NCBI RefSeq assembly: GCF_003480255.1
Contig: NZ_QUIN01000009.1
Location: 1 to 64,000 of the forward strand
Reading direction: 5' to 3'
Origin: Erysipelatoclostridium sp. AM42-17
Lineage (GTDB): Bacteria > Bacillota_I > Bacilli_A > Erysipelotrichales > Coprobacillaceae
Length of the DNA stretch: 64,000 nt
This document shows, piece by piece, positions 61,786-64,000 of this stretch. Under the pieces are notes generated by a model that was not told where the DNA came from, did not search any database, and worked only from the letters and a program-made list of their open reading frames with translations. A program made the translations under genes and the position numbers. How positions within the stretch are numbered: position 1 is the first letter of the stretch; the number at the start of each line of letters is the position of its first letter.

Positions 61786-62893
61786 CTTTTCCCTCCTTTA
61801 ATTCAGATTTTAAATAAGCATAAATAAAAGGATCTAGGTTACCATCTAATACATCCTTAGGATTATTAGATTCATATTGACTTCTTACATCCTTGACTAA
61901 AGAATAAGGATGTAAAACATAGGAACGAATTTGTGATCCCCATGCAATCTCTTTTTGTTCTCCTTGGATTTCTTTTAATTCTTTAGCTTGTTTTTCTAAC
62001 ATCAGTTGATACAACTTACTTTTTAACATCAACATAGCTTGTTCTCTATTTTGTATCTGACTACGTTGACTTTGACAAGTTACAACAATGCCTGTTGGTA
62101 AATGAGTAATACGTACTGCTGAATCAGTTTTATTAATATGCTGTCCTCCAGCACCACTAGCACGATAAGTATCAATTCGAATATCTTCGCTTCTAATTTC
62201 AATTTCAACTTGATCATTAAATTCCGGAATGACATCAACTGATGCAAAAGAAGTATGTCGTCTTTTAGAAGAATCAAATGGTGAGATTCTCACTAAACGA
62301 TGAACCCCTTTTTCTGCTTTTAAATGACCATAAGCATTGTATCCTTTAACTAAAAAAGTAACTGATTTAATTCCGGCTACATCACCATCTAGATAGTCTA
62401 ATACTTCTATTTTATAATCTTTTTTATCACAATACCTTTGGTACATTCTAAATAGCATTTCTGCCCAATCTTGACTTTCCGTACCTCCAGCTCCAGGGTG
62501 AATTTCAACAATCGCATTCAAATGATCATGTTCATGAGATAAGAGTAATAGTTTTTCATATTCATCTAATGCTTTTTTAAATTCTTCATAATCACTTTCT
62601 AATACTTGCATAAACTCCTGATCATCTGTTTCTTTAACTAAAATATAAGTTTCATCTAATGATGATAACATTTGATTTAGTCTTGTATATTCATCAGTTA
62701 TTTTTTTCATTCCATTTAATTGATCATAGATATTTTTTGCATGATTGGCATCATCCCAAAAACCATCTTGTAATGTTTGATGTTCTAACCCATCTATTTC
62801 ACGAAGCTTTTCCTCAATTCTTGCTGAAATATAAAATTCTTTTATTATTAAATGGGCTTGATCAAGCCCATTTTTTATTTCATATAATTCCAT
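61778..62893 (-). CDS. prfB: Peptide chain release factor 2
   Basis: A 371-residue class-I release factor recognising UGA/UAA. The GGQ motif is in SGAGGQHINKTDSAVRITH and the anticodon-like SPF in RISPFDSSKRRHTSF. The usual programmed +1 frameshift (in-frame TGA after about 25 codons) is absent: the frame is continuous and the N-terminus reads SARIEEKLREIDGLE there. It overlaps secA by one base and yitT by 8 nt. Confidence 0.96.
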   Translation of the reverse strand: MELYEIKNGLDQAHLIIKEFYISARIEEKLREIDGLEHQTLQDGFWDDANHAKNIYDQLNGMKKITDEYTRLNQMLSSLDETYILVKETDDQEFMQVLESDYEEFKKALDEYEKLLLLSHEHDHLNAIVEIHPGAGGTESQDWAEMLFRMYQRYCDKKDYKIEVLDYLDGDVAGIKSVTFLVKGYNAYGHLKAEKGVHRLVRISPFDSSKRRHTSFASVDVIPEFNDQVEIEIRSEDIRIDTYRASGAGGQHINKTDSAVRITHLPTGIVVTCQSQRSQIQNREQAMLMLKSKLYQLMLEKQAKELKEIQGEQKEIAWGSQIRSYVLHPYSLVKDVRSQYESNNPKDVLDGNLDPFIYAYLKSELKEGKDD

Positions 62894-64000
62894 TAATTAA
62901 ACGTTAACTCTAATTTTAAATGAGGAATATCTTTTTCAGCTTCGCTTCCAGGTCTAATTCCCATGTGAACAATATTTTGACTCACAGCATCAGCAATAGA
63001 TAAAGTCATTTGTTCAAACATATAGAAAGCTTCTTCTGTATATTCAGCAAGTGGATCTTTTTGAGCATAAGCACGTAAATAAATACCATTTCTAAGTTTA
63101 GTCATTGCATCAATATGATTAATCCATGTATAATCAATGACTCCTAAAAGAATACTTCTTTCATATCTTAATAATTTATCTTTTTCAAGATCTTGATTTA
63201 ATCTCATTTGATATTGATTAAAACATAATTCAGTTAATGATTCTAATAATTTAGCAGGATCTTTAGTCATTGCTTCTTCATTAGTTGCTTCTACTTCACA
63301 TAATAACATGTAATTTTTGGCTACATAATCAACAACAGCTTTAACATCAACAGTATCATGTTTTTCATGTGTTGTGCATTTTTTAATAACTTGTTCAATA
63401 GCTTGATTGAACATTCCTTTAATGACATCATCTAAACTTTCTGCTGTCATAATTTCATCACGTTCTTTATACATGATTTCACGTTGTTGTCTCATTACAT
63501 CATCATATTCAAGAATATGTTTACGAGCATCGAAGTTTTGACCTTCTACACGTTTTTGAGCATTTTCAATTGTTTTAGAGACCATCTTATTTTCAATTGC
63601 CATATCATCATCTAAATACTTAGTAAATGATTGAAGTCTTTCACCCGCAAATCTTTGCATTAATTCATCATCAAATGATACATAGAATACTGAATATCCT
63701 GGATCTCCTTGACGTCCGGAACGTCCACGTAACTGATTATCAATACGACGTGATTCATGTCTTTCAGAACCAATAACAGCTAAACCACCTATTTCAGGAA
63801 CACCTTTTCCAAGTTTAATATCGGTACCACGTCCAGCCATATTTGTGGCAATAGTTACAGCACCCATTTGTCCAGCACGAGCAATGATTTCAGCTTCTTT
63901 AGCATGGTTTTTAGCATTTAAAGTATTATGTCTAATACCACGACGATCTAACATTTTTGATAGTACTTCAGATGTTTCTACTGAAACAGTACCAATCAAA
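62893..64000 (-). CDS. secA: SecA preprotein translocase ATPase (3' part)
   Basis: The 3' portion, 368 codons; the gene continues past position 64000. Present are the motor motifs IATNMAGRGTDIKLG and QLRGRSGRQGDPG, then the helical wing and scaffold domains. The C-terminus ends in EKDIPHLKLELTFN with no Cys-rich zinc finger (CxCGS), so this SecA lacks the SecB/ribosome-binding tail. It drives secretion through SecYEG. One base overlaps prfB. Confidence 0.97.
   Translation of the reverse strand, partial: LIGTVSVETSEVLSKMLDRRGIRHNTLNAKNHAKEAEIIARAGQMGAVTIATNMAGRGTDIKLGKGVPEIGGLAVIGSERHESRRIDNQLRGRSGRQGDPGYSVFYVSFDDELMQRFAGERLQSFTKYLDDDMAIENKMVSKTIENAQKRVEGQNFDARKHILEYDDVMRQQREIMYKERDEIMTAESLDDVIKGMFNQAIEQVIKKCTTHEKHDTVDVKAVVDYVAKNYMLLCEVEATNEEAMTKDPAKLLESLTELCFNQYQMRLNQDLEKDKLLRYERSILLGVIDYTWINHIDAMTKLRNGIYLRAYAQKDPLAEYTEEAFYMFEQMTLSIADAVSQNIVHMGIRPGSEAEKDIPHLKLELTFN

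Noticed and set aside
62080-62277. Minus-strand frame inside prfB
   Set aside because: Overlaps prfB in another frame, low-complexity product.
62659-62907. Plus-strand frame opposite prfB and secA
   Set aside because: Antisense shadow of prfB; no ribosome site.
1-64000. CRISPR array, prophage or transposase gene
   Set aside because: No regular direct repeats with spacers, no integrase, transposase or phage structural gene was found.

Overview
The window is an AT-rich chromosomal segment of a low-GC Gram-positive bacterium (Bacillota). Intrinsic terminators with long T runs, AGGAGG-type ribosome sites, RNase J, DegV, an ArgJ-type arginine pathway, a CsoR/CopA copper operon, an AddAB/RexAB nuclease and an agr-type peptide signalling locus all point that way. 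The overall content resembles gut Erysipelotrichales/Coprobacillaceae; this placement is inference from gene content, not a database match. Most of the segment is ordinary housekeeping, densely packed in short operons with many 1-16 nt overlaps. No prophage, integrase, complete insertion sequence, rRNA or CRISPR array is present.

Layout. 1-8.7 kb: a GNAT acetyltransferase, tRNA-His, a cold-shock protein with a long structured leader, an L,D-transpeptidase, a HAD hydrolase, a P-II-like small protein, thioredoxin, DegV, RNase J and a phosphoesterase homologue that has lost metal ligands. 8.7-17.7 kb: arginine biosynthesis. argC-argJ-argB lie behind a T-box leader with a candidate Arg (CGC) specifier, argG and argH are on the other strand, and argF stands apart. 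Between argH and argF is an operon of a PPP-type phosphatase, an RpiR-type regulator and a previously unlisted 34-residue membrane peptide. 17.8-23.8 kb: a DUF1846 protein, cysK and an Rrf2/CymR-like regulator with shared candidate operators, hflX, a YlbJ-like membrane protein and a Fur-family regulator.

23.8-26.8 kb holds the most interesting signalling locus: agrD-agrA-agrC-agrB on the minus strand. The AgrD precursor (43 aa, 26197-26328) has serine where the thiolactone cysteine normally sits, so a lactone autoinducer is predicted, and the AgrC-like receptor has a degenerate kinase domain. 26.8-36.4 kb: an aldo/keto reductase, a TetR regulator, a DUF1461 membrane protein, trmL, rdgB, aroE, a ChbG/YdjC deacetylase, the csoR-copA-copZ copper operon with two operator palindromes, and an M20 amidohydrolase. 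36.5-39.4 kb is a locus of unknown function built from duplicated parts: two related secreted proteins, two membrane proteins, a PadR regulator and two related PadR-linked small membrane proteins.

39.4-64 kb: a formate/nitrite channel, a ZIP metal transporter with a 30-bp upstream palindrome, a 2H phosphoesterase, a flavoprotein, NAD synthetase, addB-addA, a nucleoid-associated protein, YaaA, hisC, HAD hydrolase, zinc-ribbon and thioredoxin-like membrane proteins, gpmI, pgsA, ftsE-ftsX, YitT, prfB (without the usual programmed frameshift) and the 3' part of secA, which runs off the window.

Many start codons were moved to internal ATG/TTG codons because the longest frame begins in or upstream of the ribosome site or promoter; these choices are explained entry by entry.
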